From Actinophytocola xanthii (GTDB lineage Bacteria > Actinomycetota > Actinomycetes > Mycobacteriales > Pseudonocardiaceae): a DNA stretch of 64,000 nt. Below are positions 43,046 through 51,898 of this stretch, piece after piece (position 1 is the stretch's first letter; every line of letters starts with the position of its first letter). The stretch is from positions 1-64,000 of the forward strand of contig NZ_MSIE01000054.1 in the NCBI RefSeq assembly GCF_001921205.1, read 5' to 3'. The notes under the pieces are model-generated. The model was not told the DNA's origin and did no database searches. It saw only the letters and a program-made list of their open reading frames with translations. Position numbers and translations under genes: made by a program.

Positions 43046-43360
43046 CAGCACCATGGTGAGCGGCCAGATGACGGCCAGCGGCAGGGCGCTGCCGGCGAGG
43101 ACGACCGCGGTCGCGGTCAGCGCGGTCGCCACCAGGCCGGCCGGCACCGCGAGGTAGCAGAGCCCGAGTGGCCCGAAGAGGAGGGTCCAGAGCAGCGCGG
43201 CACCCGCGGTCCTGTCGCCGACCGGGCGCTCCGGGTAGGCCAGCGGGGGGTGCGGGGAGACCACGAGCGGGATCCTCGCCGAGGACTTCGGGGTCCACGG
43301 GGCCGGGACGGCGAGCGGGTGGCTGCCGTACGTGGTGGGCATGCTCTCGGCACTTCTCAT
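43016..43360 (-). CDS. Small membrane protein with two hydrophobic segments
   Basis: The 114-residue protein has a Pro-rich N-terminus (1-47) then two hydrophobic stretches (about 50-70 and 73-108: LLWTLLFGPLGLCYLAVPAG, ALPLAVIWPLTMVLSV). No family is recognised. GGGGAGG precedes the start; the ATG at 43360 has ideal spacing and one at 43366 has almost none. Its 3' end overlaps the tetR gene on the other strand. Confidence 0.6.
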   Translation of the reverse strand: MRSAESMPTTYGSHPLAVPAPWTPKSSARIPLVVSPHPPLAYPERPVGDRTAGAALLWTLLFGPLGLCYLAVPAGLVATALTATAVVLAGSALPLAVIWPLTMVLSVLQATSSR

Positions 43361-43480
43361 GGCCATCCTCCCCAAAATTTCGCGCGCTGGCGATTCCAGC
43401 AATCGCCTGGCAGAATTGTTGGCTGCGGTCAAGCTGGTTTCCTGCCCGACGACCATGCTGGCTGTTCGGGGGAGCGAGCG

Positions 43481-44242
43481 ATGCGTCAAATGGAACACGG
43501 GCTGAAATTCGAGCGACGGAACTGGGGAGGCCAGCCGATGGGCTCCTCGGCCGGGAACGAGGGCGAACGCCGCGCCTGGTTCCGGCTGACCGAGGCCGAA
43601 CGAGCGGCGCTCACGGCCGCGGGCTACGTCAAGGTGTGGCAGCCCGGGGACATCCTCGCCCTCCAGGGCAGCCCGCCCAGCAGCATGTTCGTCATCCTGC
43701 ACGGCTGGGTCAAGATCAGGGCCAGCAACTACCGCGGCGAGGACGCCCCGCTCGCCGCCCGCGGCCCGGCCGAGATCGTCGGGGAGATGGCGCCGATCAG
43801 CGGCCTGCCGCGCACCGCGACCATCGAGGCGATCGACGAGGTGCACGCGCTCGTCATCGCCCGGGACCGGCTGATGACCGTGCTCGAGGCACGTCCGCAC
43901 ATCGCCCAGGAACTGCTCCGCACCGCCGCGATCCGCCTCCAGCAGTCCGACCGCCTCCGCCTCGAGTCGGGCGGCCCCGACTTCACCCATCGGCTCGCCG
44001 CCGTGCTGCTCGAGCTGGCGCTCCAGTACGCCCCGGACTGGGACGAGGGAAAGCAGGTCGACCTGCCGTTCAACCAGGGCGAGCTCGCCAGCCTCGCCCG
44101 GGTCTCCCGCAGCACGCTGGTCCGCGGCCTGGAGGAGCTGCGCCGCCTCGGCGTGGTGCGCACCGCCCGCCAACGGATCACGATCATGCACCCCGGGATC
44201 CTGCGCGAGCTGGCCGCCGGCCGCCCGCCCGTGCAGCCCTGA
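43481..44242 (+). CDS. CRP/FNR-family transcription regulator
   Basis: The 253-residue protein has a cyclic-nucleotide-binding-like beta roll at about 40-150 (QPGDILALQGSPPSSMFVILHGWVKI; EIVGEMAPISGLPRTATIEAI) and a winged helix at about 185-245 (NQGELASLARVSRSTLVRGLEELRRLGVV). No FNR-type Cys cluster is present. The classical cAMP-contact residues are only partly matched (GEMAPISGLPRTATI). The ATG at 43481 has GGGGGAG 6 bases upstream. It lies just upstream of the peptide/HExxH genes and may regulate them. Confidence 0.82.
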   Translation: MRQMEHGLKFERRNWGGQPMGSSAGNEGERRAWFRLTEAERAALTAAGYVKVWQPGDILALQGSPPSSMFVILHGWVKIRASNYRGEDAPLAARGPAEIVGEMAPISGLPRTATIEAIDEVHALVIARDRLMTVLEARPHIAQELLRTAAIRLQQSDRLRLESGGPDFTHRLAAVLLELALQYAPDWDEGKQVDLPFNQGELASLARVSRSTLVRGLEELRRLGVVRTARQRITIMHPGILRELAAGRPPVQP

Positions 44243-44248
44243 TTCTGT

Positions 44249-44277
44249 TTGGCGGTCGGACAACGGCGAACTACCAT
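44249..44277 (+). promoter_or_regulatory. Candidate promoter for the peptide-HExxH operon
   Basis: TTGGCG (44249-44254), a 17-bp spacer and TACCAT (44272-44277) predict a +1 near 44284, about 29 bases upstream of the favoured peptide ATG. It lies immediately after the CRP-family gene. Confidence 0.5.
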
Positions 44278-44312
44278 GGGAATACCTGATCCTGGCGGAG
44301 GGAATGAACCAC

Positions 44313-44510
44313 ATGAATTCGTCCCCGGCCGATCTCGAACCAGGCATCGAATCCCAGCTGGTCGACCTGAGCGCCGTGCCATTTACCAGACTTCGCGACC
44401 TGGACACCGAGGCCCTGCGCCGTTCCCAGAACCACGTCGTCGAACGCACGCGCGGCGTCCGGGCGTCCTATCCCAGCAACGAAGACGGGGGTGGCGAGCG
44501 GATCGACTGA
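44313..44510 (+). CDS. Candidate precursor peptide (FxSxx-like leader)
   Basis: The peptide has 65 residues from the ATG at 44313 (68 from 44304; GGAGGG at 44297-44302 gives better spacing to 44313). SQLVDLSAVPFTRLRDLDTEALRRS resembles the conserved leader of FxSxx-COOH precursors (VDLSxVPxxxLxxLDxxxL). These normally end in Phe-x-Ser-x-x. Here a Tyr-Pro-Ser-Asn-Glu sequence is followed by eight further residues rather than the C-terminus, so the match is partial. There is no signal peptide and no Cys. The stop overlaps the ATG of the HExxH gene (TGATG), the arrangement expected of a peptide and its modifying enzyme. Confidence 0.6.
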   Translation: MNSSPADLEPGIESQLVDLSAVPFTRLRDLDTEALRRSQNHVVERTRGVRASYPSNEDGGGERID

Positions 44511-46333
44511 TGGCCTCGTCCGCCCAGACGCGCGGTGGGTTCCACCGGCTGACCTGGCAGGACTTCGACGCCCTCGCACGTCTCGATGCTGGCGAGCGAG
44601 TGATCCGCGGCCTACGCCGGGCCGAACGCAGCAGGCGCAAGCTGTTGCTCCACGCACTGCTCGCGGAGTCCGGGAAGACGCCGGAGCTCTACGGGCCGCT
44701 GCCGCCGCCGGATGCCGCGTGGGAGCTGCTCGCGCGGGTCGAGGCCAGGGCACCCAAGGCACTCGACCGGGTCCTCACCCACCCCTACACCGGAAGCTGG
44801 GCGGGCTACACGACTCGCCTGCTGCGCAACCGAACCGACGGTGTAGGTCCTCTGTGGACACATCTCGGCCACGTACACGCGCTCGCGGCCGCCGCCGCGG
44901 TCCACGCCGGCCTCGACTTCGAGGCCGTCGTACCGGCATGGGAAGGCGACGTCGTCCTCCCCTCGCTCGGACTGGCGCGCCTGCCCGCCGCCGGCTCGGA
45001 GCCCTCGTCGACCGCGGTCGTGGCAAGTGCCGGAGGACGGGTGACGGTCGAGGGCGGTGACGGCGTGGTGGTCCTGCCCACGCCGCTGGACGTGGACACC
45101 GAGGGCTGGTGGAGCGTGCGGCTGGTGCGCACCAGCGTGGGCTCCCGGCGGTTCTCGCTGCGGCTCGACGACGTGGACCCGTACCGCGGGCTCTACGAGC
45201 CGGTGCGCCCACGACGCCTGTCTCCGGCCGAGTTCCAGGCCTGGCGAGGACTGATCGACCGTGCGTGCGAGCTGGTCGTGACCCACCTGCCGGAGTTCGC
45301 CGAGGTCATGCCCTACGGTCTGCAGTCGCTCGTGCCTCGGCCGCCGGTCCCGTTCCGCAGTCCCAGCGCCTCGACCGGGGAGGCGTTCGGCAGTGCGTTG
45401 GTCGGTCGTCCCTCGGACGGGGCGGAGCTCGCCGCGACCCTGGTGCACGAGTTCCAGCACATCGTCCTCGGCAGTGTGCTCCACCTGACCCCGCTCTACG
45501 CCAGCGACCCGCGTGCCCGGTTCTACGTGGCATGGCGGGACGACCCCCGGCCGCTGGGCGGTGCGTTGCAGGGCGTCTACGCCTTCCTCGGCGTGACGGC
45601 GTTCTGGCGGGGGCTGGCGTCGGCCCCGGTCGGCTCCCGGCGCTCGGCGTTCGAGTTCGCCTACTGGCGGGAGCAGACGTGGCGCACCCTCTCCGCGCTG
45701 CGGGACGATCCGGCGCTGACCGAGGCGGGGCGCCGGTTCACCGAGGGGATGGCCGAGCGCCTCGGCCCCTGGCGGGACGAGCCGATCCCCGAGGCCGTCG
45801 CGAACCTGGCCGCGGCCGCCGTGCTCGACCACCGGGCGGGATGGCGGGTGCGGCACCTGCGGCCCGCGCCGACGACCGTGGCGTCGCTGGTGGACGCCTG
45901 GCTGACCGGCCGGGCCCGCCCACCCGCGACCACCGACACGACGGCCGTGCCGCCGACGCCGGTCGCCGACGGGTCGTGGTCCCATGCCCGCACCGACCTG
46001 GTTCGGCTGGCCCTCGGTCGGCCCGAGTCGCGGGGGCCGGGCGGCTGGCTTTCCGTTCCCGGCACCACCGACGGCGACCTCGCCTACGCCGAGGGCAGGT
46101 ACGCCGAGGCGGAGCGTCGCTACCGCGCGGAGCTGACCGCGGACCCGGACCGCCCGGCGGCCCTGGTCGGTCTGGGCCTCGCACTCGCCGCGGCGGGTCC
46201 CAACCCCGGTGCCCGGGCACTGCTGCACTGCCCGGAGCTGGTGCGCGCCGTACACCGCGGCCTCCGCACCGCGGCCTCGCCGACACCCACACCGGAGGCG
46301 GTCGCCTCCTGGCTGGGACAGGTCGTGCCATAG
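44510..46333 (+). CDS. HExxH putative peptide-modification protein
   Basis: The 607-residue cytoplasmic protein has LAATLVHEFQHIVLGSVLHL, giving the zinc-type HExxH at 313-317. Surrounding sequence (YASDPRARFYVAWRDDPRPLGGALQGVYAFLGVTAFWR) matches the HExxH domain that accompanies FxSxx-COOH peptide systems. In that family it is thought to modify or cleave the precursor. The N-terminal 150 residues are helical (FDALARLDAGERVIRGLRRAERSRRKLLLHALL), and the last 80 include a short TPR-like segment (GDLAYAEGRYAEAERRYRAEL). No radical SAM enzyme is fused or adjacent. It is translationally coupled to the peptide gene and convergent with the vWA/NB-ARC/TPR gene, 16 bases away. Confidence 0.75.
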   Translation: MASSAQTRGGFHRLTWQDFDALARLDAGERVIRGLRRAERSRRKLLLHALLAESGKTPELYGPLPPPDAAWELLARVEARAPKALDRVLTHPYTGSWAGYTTRLLRNRTDGVGPLWTHLGHVHALAAAAAVHAGLDFEAVVPAWEGDVVLPSLGLARLPAAGSEPSSTAVVASAGGRVTVEGGDGVVVLPTPLDVDTEGWWSVRLVRTSVGSRRFSLRLDDVDPYRGLYEPVRPRRLSPAEFQAWRGLIDRACELVVTHLPEFAEVMPYGLQSLVPRPPVPFRSPSASTGEAFGSALVGRPSDGAELAATLVHEFQHIVLGSVLHLTPLYASDPRARFYVAWRDDPRPLGGALQGVYAFLGVTAFWRGLASAPVGSRRSAFEFAYWREQTWRTLSALRDDPALTEAGRRFTEGMAERLGPWRDEPIPEAVANLAAAAVLDHRAGWRVRHLRPAPTTVASLVDAWLTGRARPPATTDTTAVPPTPVADGSWSHARTDLVRLALGRPESRGPGGWLSVPGTTDGDLAYAEGRYAEAERRYRAELTADPDRPAALVGLGLALAAAGPNPGARALLHCPELVRAVHRGLRTAASPTPTPEAVASWLGQVVP

Positions 46334-46349
46334 GGCCGGCTACCGGCTG

Positions 46350-49300
46350 CTACATCAGGATCGGATCCATGTCGCAGTTCTCGCGAGCGCCGCGTGCGGC
46401 GGCCTGAGTTGCCGGATGTGCCTCTCCCAGGACCCGGCGGTACGCCCTGACAACCGGCTCCTGGCAGGGCTTCGCGTCCTCCTCGCGGCCGACGGCGACC
46501 AGGTCGAGGCCGAGGTTGAACGCGGCAGCGAGGGTCGTCGGGTGGTCGCCGCCCAGGGTGCGCGCGGCGCGCTCCCACGTGTCCCGGCCGAGCTCGACGG
46601 CCTGTTCGTGCTGGCCGAGGGCGGCCAGGTCGCTGGCCAGGTTCACCGCCGCGACGATGGCATAGGGGTGGTCCGGGCCGAGTACGGCACGGAGGTGCTC
46701 GACCGCGCGCTCGTCGAGCTCCCGCGCGCTCTCTACATGGCCCTGCAGCCGCAGGGTCACCGCCAGGTCAACGCTGGCCACCATGGTGTGGGGGTGGCTC
46801 TCCCCGAGGGCGCGCCGGTAGCGCTCGAAGGTCGCCTCGCCCAGCTCGCGTGCCTCCGCCAGCTCGCCGGCGTGCCTGAGGTCGATGGAGTGGGCGAGCG
46901 CGCAGGCCATCGTGGTCGAGTGCTCGTCGCCGTCGCTCACGCGGAGGTGGTTGAGAGCGTCACGCGCCAGCGGCAGCGCACCGCTGTGGTCGCCGTCCTT
47001 GCGGCGTGCGATCGACAGCATCAGGTTCGGCGTCACCGCTCGCCTGCTGTCCGCGCCGAAGCGGATGCGGACCTGCTCGGTCAGCGTCTCCTGCAGCACC
47101 CTCGCCTGCCCGTACTCGCCCGCCTCGCGCAGGTCCACGATCGTGGCTGTTTTGGAGCTGAAGGTGCCGATGTGGTCCGGGCCGAGCACCTCGGCCCGCC
47201 GCCGGTAGGTGTCCTCGTCCAGCTCGGCGGCGGCCCGGTACTCCCCGGACAGCCGGAGGCTGATCCCGTGCTGGTGCGCTGCGTGCAGCGTCTCGGGGTC
47301 GTCCTCACCGAACATCCGCCGACACTTGTGGAAGATCTCCTCGCTCAGCTTCGCCGCTCCCGTGAAGTCGCCCTGGGCACGCAGGTCGATCACGATGTTG
47401 CGTTGGAGGGCGAAGGTCTCCTCGTTCTCCTCGCCGGAGACCTGCAGCCGCAGCGCGAGCGTGCGCTGGTTGAGCTCGGCCGCCTCGGCGTAGCGGCCGA
47501 CCGACCACAGGTAGAGCCCCAGCCGCGAGGACACCTCGAGCGTCTGCGGATGGGTGGGGCCGAGCATGCGGGTGAAGTGCTCGCGTGCCTGCTCGGCGAG
47601 CCGCGCGGCCTCGTCGTGGTCCCCCGACTCGAACAGGAACCGCATCAGGTTGACGACCAGCTGGCGGGCCCAGCTGTCGTCGCAGTCGACGACCTCGGCG
47701 GCGTAGGCGTGTGGCAGGAGCTCCCGGTACCGCGGCCAGTTCCGGCTCGACTCGGGGTCGTTGGGATCGAGGCTGGCCAGCAGCTGGTGCGCGCCGTGCT
47801 GCATCTGCCGGTGGATGTGGGGTGCCATGACCCGCTTGCGCAGCACCAGCTGGACCAGCCGGTGCAGCTGCAGGGTGTTGTTGCCGTGGTCGATCTTGGC
47901 CAGGCCGTACCGGTTGATGTCGCGGATGGCTCTGGCGAGCTTGATGGGGTCGCGCAGCGCCGCGTCCAGCTCGGGGGAGATCGAGACCCGGCTCACCCCG
48001 GTCAGCAGGTCGCGGGAGATCGGCTCCGGCGAGAAGAAGGCGCAGATGTGCAGGATCTGGTGAGCGGCGGGGTTGCGGGTCTTCAGCTCGTCGAAGGAGA
48101 CGTTCCATGCCGCCGCCACCGAGACCTCGTAGTCCGGCGCGCTCGCCGTGTCCAGGATCTCGGCCACCGACTCGTCGAACAGGCGCAGGTACTCCCGTAC
48201 GGGCATCCCGGTCACCGCGCGCCAGGCCGCGGCCTGCTCGATCGCCAGCGGTAGGTCGCCCAGCCGATCCGCCAGCGCGTTCGCGTCGGCGACCTCGATC
48301 TCCGGACCACGTCGGCCGAGCAGCTCGATGCTCTCCTCCCGCTGGAACACGGCGAGCTCGAGCGGACGCGCGACGCCTGCCCAGTCCGAGTTGCGCGAGG
48401 TGATGAGGATCTTGCCGGGGCCGTTGCGCGGGAAGAACGGAAGTACCGCCTCCGGGCTGTCCGCCGCGTCGAACACCAGCAGCCACCGGCGGAACGGCCG
48501 TCCCGTGCGCAGGGCCTCGATCACCGCCGGCACGGCGACGCTGGAGTCGGCGGGGAGGCCGAGCGCCCGGGCCAGCTCGGTGAGCCCGGCGCGGATCTGG
48601 GTGGGGTGGGCGGCGTCGATCCACCAGACGACGTCGTAGTCCTGCAGGTGGCGGTAGATGTACTCGGTCGCCATCTGGGTCTTGCCGATACCGCCCATGC
48701 CGTGCAGGGCGGAGGGGAGTACGGCCGTCGTGCCGCCCGCGGTCAGGCGTTTGTCCAGCTGCTCGAGCAGCTCCGCCCGGCCGGTGAAGTTCGGGTTGCG
48801 GGGCGGGACGTTTCCCCAGACCGGTGGTGGGTCGTCGGGTTGACGCCGGAGGAAGGTCCTCGCTCCGCTCGCCGCGGGGTGCACCATCGGCGTGGTCACG
48901 GGCTCGGACGGGTCCGCGGGGGTCAGGCCGGCCGGGCCGCTCTCCCTCGCGTACGCGACTGCGGGTGGGTGGTCGGCGCGGGCGGCCGTCTCGGACATGG
49001 TGACGCTCTCAGAGTTGTCGGGGCGGGTCGTGGTGGGGACGACCGGTGGTCCGCCGGAGGCCCCGCGCAGTACGGCATTGCGCAGGCGGTCCGCCCGGGA
49101 CAGGTACGGGCCGGAGAGGGCCCGCATCACCGCGCTCTCTAGTTCCACATCGGCGACCGACTCGGCGGTCAGCTCCGGGTCCGGCGTGTTGTTCGGGTCG
49201 GCGACGGCGTCTCGGAGGTGACCGAGCACCGGGATCCGCTTGCCGAACTGGGCGGCGGCCGCGCGGATGACACCGGCGGTTTCCGAACGCCGCGCGCCGC

Positions 49301-50795
49301 CGAGCAGCACTTCACGGATTGCCTGCGGAAAATGGAAGACCCCACTTCGGTCCCAAGTGGACTTCCCTTCTCCGCTTTCCGGTGCGTAGAGGATACCGGA
49401 CAGCAGGAGTTCGGCAAGGTGCATATTCTCACCGAGAAAACGTCGATTTATTGCCTGGACGACGTCCAGCCGCGCTGGTAGCGCGGCCAGCAGGGTGGCC
49501 AGGCGCAGCGCGGAGGGCGACGCGACGCTGCGGAAGCGCTGCACCAGCTCGTGCGGCGAGAGGGTGGGCGGCCGATCGGAGAGCTGGGGCGGCCGGGGCC
49601 GGTCGCAGGCCAGCAGGACCGCTCCGCCGGTGTCCCCGTGGTGCTCGCCGGTGATCAGCCTGGCCCACCAGCCGAACCAGCGGGGCTGTAGCTCGATGAC
49701 CGGGATCGGCACCGTGCCGGGTGGGGCCAGCAGGTTCGGGTCGGCCGAGAGCCAGGCGTCGGGCAGGCCGAACTCCCAGTGGCTGTTGGGTTTCAGCGCT
49801 CCCACGACATCGAGGCTGGCCCGGTGGATGGTCACCCCGCTGCGTCCCCAGAGCCAGCGCGGGAGCAGGTGCACCACGCTCACCGGCATGACCCGGCCCC
49901 ACCGGGCGAGCACCGGGTGCAGGACCTCCTTGCGCCAGAGCTGCGCGACCCCGTCGGTCACCACCAGGACCGTGCGCCGACCCGAGGAGTCGGCTACCTC
50001 GTCCGGGTGACGGGCGGCGGTGTCGGGCGCGCCGCCGCGCAGGACGACGCTGCCGTCGGCCTCGACGTCGAGAAGGCGCACCTGGATCGAACGAAATGCG
50101 CCGAGCTGCTGCAGAAGCTCGAGAAATGCCCTGGTCCTGGAATGCCACAGACGCATCGACGGAGAATTGTCGAGAACGACCGTCACATCGAGCCAGCGTT
50201 CGGCCCTGGGCGTGACGACCGGCCACCACAGGCCTGTTTCCGCCGCGCGCTCGGCCGTGGCGACCTCGTCCAGCACGACGTCGTCGTCGCGCCGCGACGG
50301 GACCTTCCGCTTCAGCGCGCGTAGGGCGCGGAAGAAGCCGAGGGACTCGGCGATGCCGGGCGACACGGCCAGGTCCGGCGGTGCCGTGTCGTCTGTCCCC
50401 GCGCCGTCCCCGTCCACCACCCGCAGGTCCGGCCGGGACCACCGCGGTGCGGGCACGAGGGCCGGCTCGGGGGGCAGTGGCTCGGCCACGTGGTCGGTCA
50501 CCTGGTCGGTCGCCTGGTCGGTCACCCGGTCGGCCGACGCGCCCCGGGCTCCGTCCTGACTGCCGCCGGCGCCATCGTCGTGCGGCCGGCCGCCGGCGAG
50601 GGACGCGGGCGGGTCGGGTGCGGGGGCGGTGCTGGGCGCTGCCGGGCCGATGGCCGACGCCAGCCAGACGATGTCGGCCACGTCGGTCCAGGAGAGGTCG
50701 TCGAGGTCGACCGGGCTCGGGCCGGGTGTGCCGAGGTGGGGCGCCTCCGTCAGGGGGACGGGGCGGTCGTCGGGCACTCCGGCCGGCCGACCCAC
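46350..50795 (-). CDS. FxsT-like vWA / NB-ARC / TPR protein
   Basis: The 1481-residue protein has the following layout. Residues 29-50 (VDLDDLSWTDVADIVWLASAIG) are typical of the SAV_2336-type N-terminus. A repetitive acidic linker contains VTDQ repeats (91-103). A vWA-like domain (200-400) carries the MIDAS motif Asp209-x-Ser211-x-Ser213. Helical region 410-580. NB-ARC ATPase 670-950 with GMGGIGKT (699-706) and LLVFDAADSPEAVLPF. Ten or so TPR-like 42-residue repeats (1030-1470; LGPDHPYAIVAAVNLASDLAALG). In related loci it is the FxSxx-COOH-system TPR protein. Here it also supplies the vWA partner for the MoxR ATPase encoded one base upstream. A GTG start is used. Confidence 0.8.
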   Translation of the reverse strand: MGRPAGVPDDRPVPLTEAPHLGTPGPSPVDLDDLSWTDVADIVWLASAIGPAAPSTAPAPDPPASLAGGRPHDDGAGGSQDGARGASADRVTDQATDQVTDHVAEPLPPEPALVPAPRWSRPDLRVVDGDGAGTDDTAPPDLAVSPGIAESLGFFRALRALKRKVPSRRDDDVVLDEVATAERAAETGLWWPVVTPRAERWLDVTVVLDNSPSMRLWHSRTRAFLELLQQLGAFRSIQVRLLDVEADGSVVLRGGAPDTAARHPDEVADSSGRRTVLVVTDGVAQLWRKEVLHPVLARWGRVMPVSVVHLLPRWLWGRSGVTIHRASLDVVGALKPNSHWEFGLPDAWLSADPNLLAPPGTVPIPVIELQPRWFGWWARLITGEHHGDTGGAVLLACDRPRPPQLSDRPPTLSPHELVQRFRSVASPSALRLATLLAALPARLDVVQAINRRFLGENMHLAELLLSGILYAPESGEGKSTWDRSGVFHFPQAIREVLLGGARRSETAGVIRAAAAQFGKRIPVLGHLRDAVADPNNTPDPELTAESVADVELESAVMRALSGPYLSRADRLRNAVLRGASGGPPVVPTTTRPDNSESVTMSETAARADHPPAVAYARESGPAGLTPADPSEPVTTPMVHPAASGARTFLRRQPDDPPPVWGNVPPRNPNFTGRAELLEQLDKRLTAGGTTAVLPSALHGMGGIGKTQMATEYIYRHLQDYDVVWWIDAAHPTQIRAGLTELARALGLPADSSVAVPAVIEALRTGRPFRRWLLVFDAADSPEAVLPFFPRNGPGKILITSRNSDWAGVARPLELAVFQREESIELLGRRGPEIEVADANALADRLGDLPLAIEQAAAWRAVTGMPVREYLRLFDESVAEILDTASAPDYEVSVAAAWNVSFDELKTRNPAAHQILHICAFFSPEPISRDLLTGVSRVSISPELDAALRDPIKLARAIRDINRYGLAKIDHGNNTLQLHRLVQLVLRKRVMAPHIHRQMQHGAHQLLASLDPNDPESSRNWPRYRELLPHAYAAEVVDCDDSWARQLVVNLMRFLFESGDHDEAARLAEQAREHFTRMLGPTHPQTLEVSSRLGLYLWSVGRYAEAAELNQRTLALRLQVSGEENEETFALQRNIVIDLRAQGDFTGAAKLSEEIFHKCRRMFGEDDPETLHAAHQHGISLRLSGEYRAAAELDEDTYRRRAEVLGPDHIGTFSSKTATIVDLREAGEYGQARVLQETLTEQVRIRFGADSRRAVTPNLMLSIARRKDGDHSGALPLARDALNHLRVSDGDEHSTTMACALAHSIDLRHAGELAEARELGEATFERYRRALGESHPHTMVASVDLAVTLRLQGHVESARELDERAVEHLRAVLGPDHPYAIVAAVNLASDLAALGQHEQAVELGRDTWERAARTLGGDHPTTLAAAFNLGLDLVAVGREEDAKPCQEPVVRAYRRVLGEAHPATQAAARGARENCDMDPILM

Positions 50796-50796
50796 G

Positions 50797-51885
50797 TCAA
50801 CGCACCGTCAACCGGTGCCAGAGGGCGTCCACCAGGCGGGGCCAGGCGACGTGGTCCGGCTGGTACGCACCCGAGGTGGCGAGGTAGACCGCGTCGAGCA
50901 GGCGGTCGGTCGGCAGGCCGCCCTCGGCCTTGCTCCGCTCGACGAACTCACGGATCAGCCGGTCCCGGTGCTCGCCCGCCTCGTCGAGGACGTGGTTGGC
51001 GACGATGGCCGCCAGCTGGTTGACGTCCGGGTTCTGGATCCGCAGCTGGAGGCAGCGGCGCAGGAACGCCGGCGGGAACTCACGCTCGCCGTTGCTGGTC
51101 ATCACGACCACGGGAAAGGCCCGGCAGGCCACCCGTCCGTCGAGCACGGTCGCGGCGCGCTGCGGGTCGGCCGTGTGCACGGTCACCTCGGGGTGACGGG
51201 TGCGCACCCTGGCGAGCTCGGGGATCGTGAACTCCGCGTCCTCGAACAGGCTGAGCAGGTCGTTGGGCAGGTCCGCCTCGGACTTGTCGAGCTCGTCCAC
51301 CAGGAGCACCCTGGGCAGCCGGCTCGGCAGGAACGCCGTACCCAGCGGGCCGAGCCGCACGAACTCGCCGATCGGGAGCTCCTCGCCGTCGGTGTCCCGC
51401 TGGGCCTGGGCGGTCGCCGCCGCCTGCGCCCTGCCGATGGCGTCGTAGCCGTAGAGCCCGGACTGCAGGGTGGTGTGGCTGCTGATCGGCCAGCGCAGCA
51501 CGCGCCCGAGCGTCAGCTCCCGGGCGATGCGGTAGGCAAGGCTCGACTTGCCGGTGCCCGGGTTGCCGGTGACCAGCAGCGGGCGGCGCAGGTAGAGCGC
51601 GGCGTTGACCATGTCCAGCTCGTGCGGGTCGACGTCGTGCTCGGACAGGTGGAACTGCGAACCGAGCCGCCGGTCCGCCTCGCCGTCGTCCGCCGGGGGC
51701 ACGTCCGGGTCCGGTATCGGGCCGCCGTGGAAGGTGCGCCAGGAGGGCGGCGGCGGCAGGATCTCGGTGAGGTCGATGTCGTGCATGGGACGACCGGTGC
51801 CGCGGTAGATCCACCAGTCGGGTGCCTCGCGGTGCGAGGTCCGCCGCTGCCGCGTCGTCGCCGGGTCCTGCTCGTTCACGCTCAT
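50797..51885 (-). CDS. MoxR-type AAA+ ATPase
   Basis: The 362-residue protein has LLVTGNPGTGKSSLAYRIA (Walker A, 103-121), RVLLVDELDKSEADLPNDLL (Walker B with Asp197 and Glu198) and sensor 1 VVMTSNGEREFPPAFLRRC with the arginine finger. This AAA lineage acts as a chaperone-like switch together with vWA-domain partners. The vWA protein is encoded directly downstream (stop and GTG separated by 1 base) and the VMAP-like protein directly upstream (13 bases). Residues 1-90 are a less conserved extension. Confidence 0.85.
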   Translation of the reverse strand: MSVNEQDPATTRQRRTSHREAPDWWIYRGTGRPMHDIDLTEILPPPPSWRTFHGGPIPDPDVPPADDGEADRRLGSQFHLSEHDVDPHELDMVNAALYLRRPLLVTGNPGTGKSSLAYRIARELTLGRVLRWPISSHTTLQSGLYGYDAIGRAQAAATAQAQRDTDGEELPIGEFVRLGPLGTAFLPSRLPRVLLVDELDKSEADLPNDLLSLFEDAEFTIPELARVRTRHPEVTVHTADPQRAATVLDGRVACRAFPVVVMTSNGEREFPPAFLRRCLQLRIQNPDVNQLAAIVANHVLDEAGEHRDRLIREFVERSKAEGGLPTDRLLDAVYLATSGAYQPDHVAWPRLVDALWHRLTVR

Positions 51886-51898
51886 CCGCGGTATCCCC

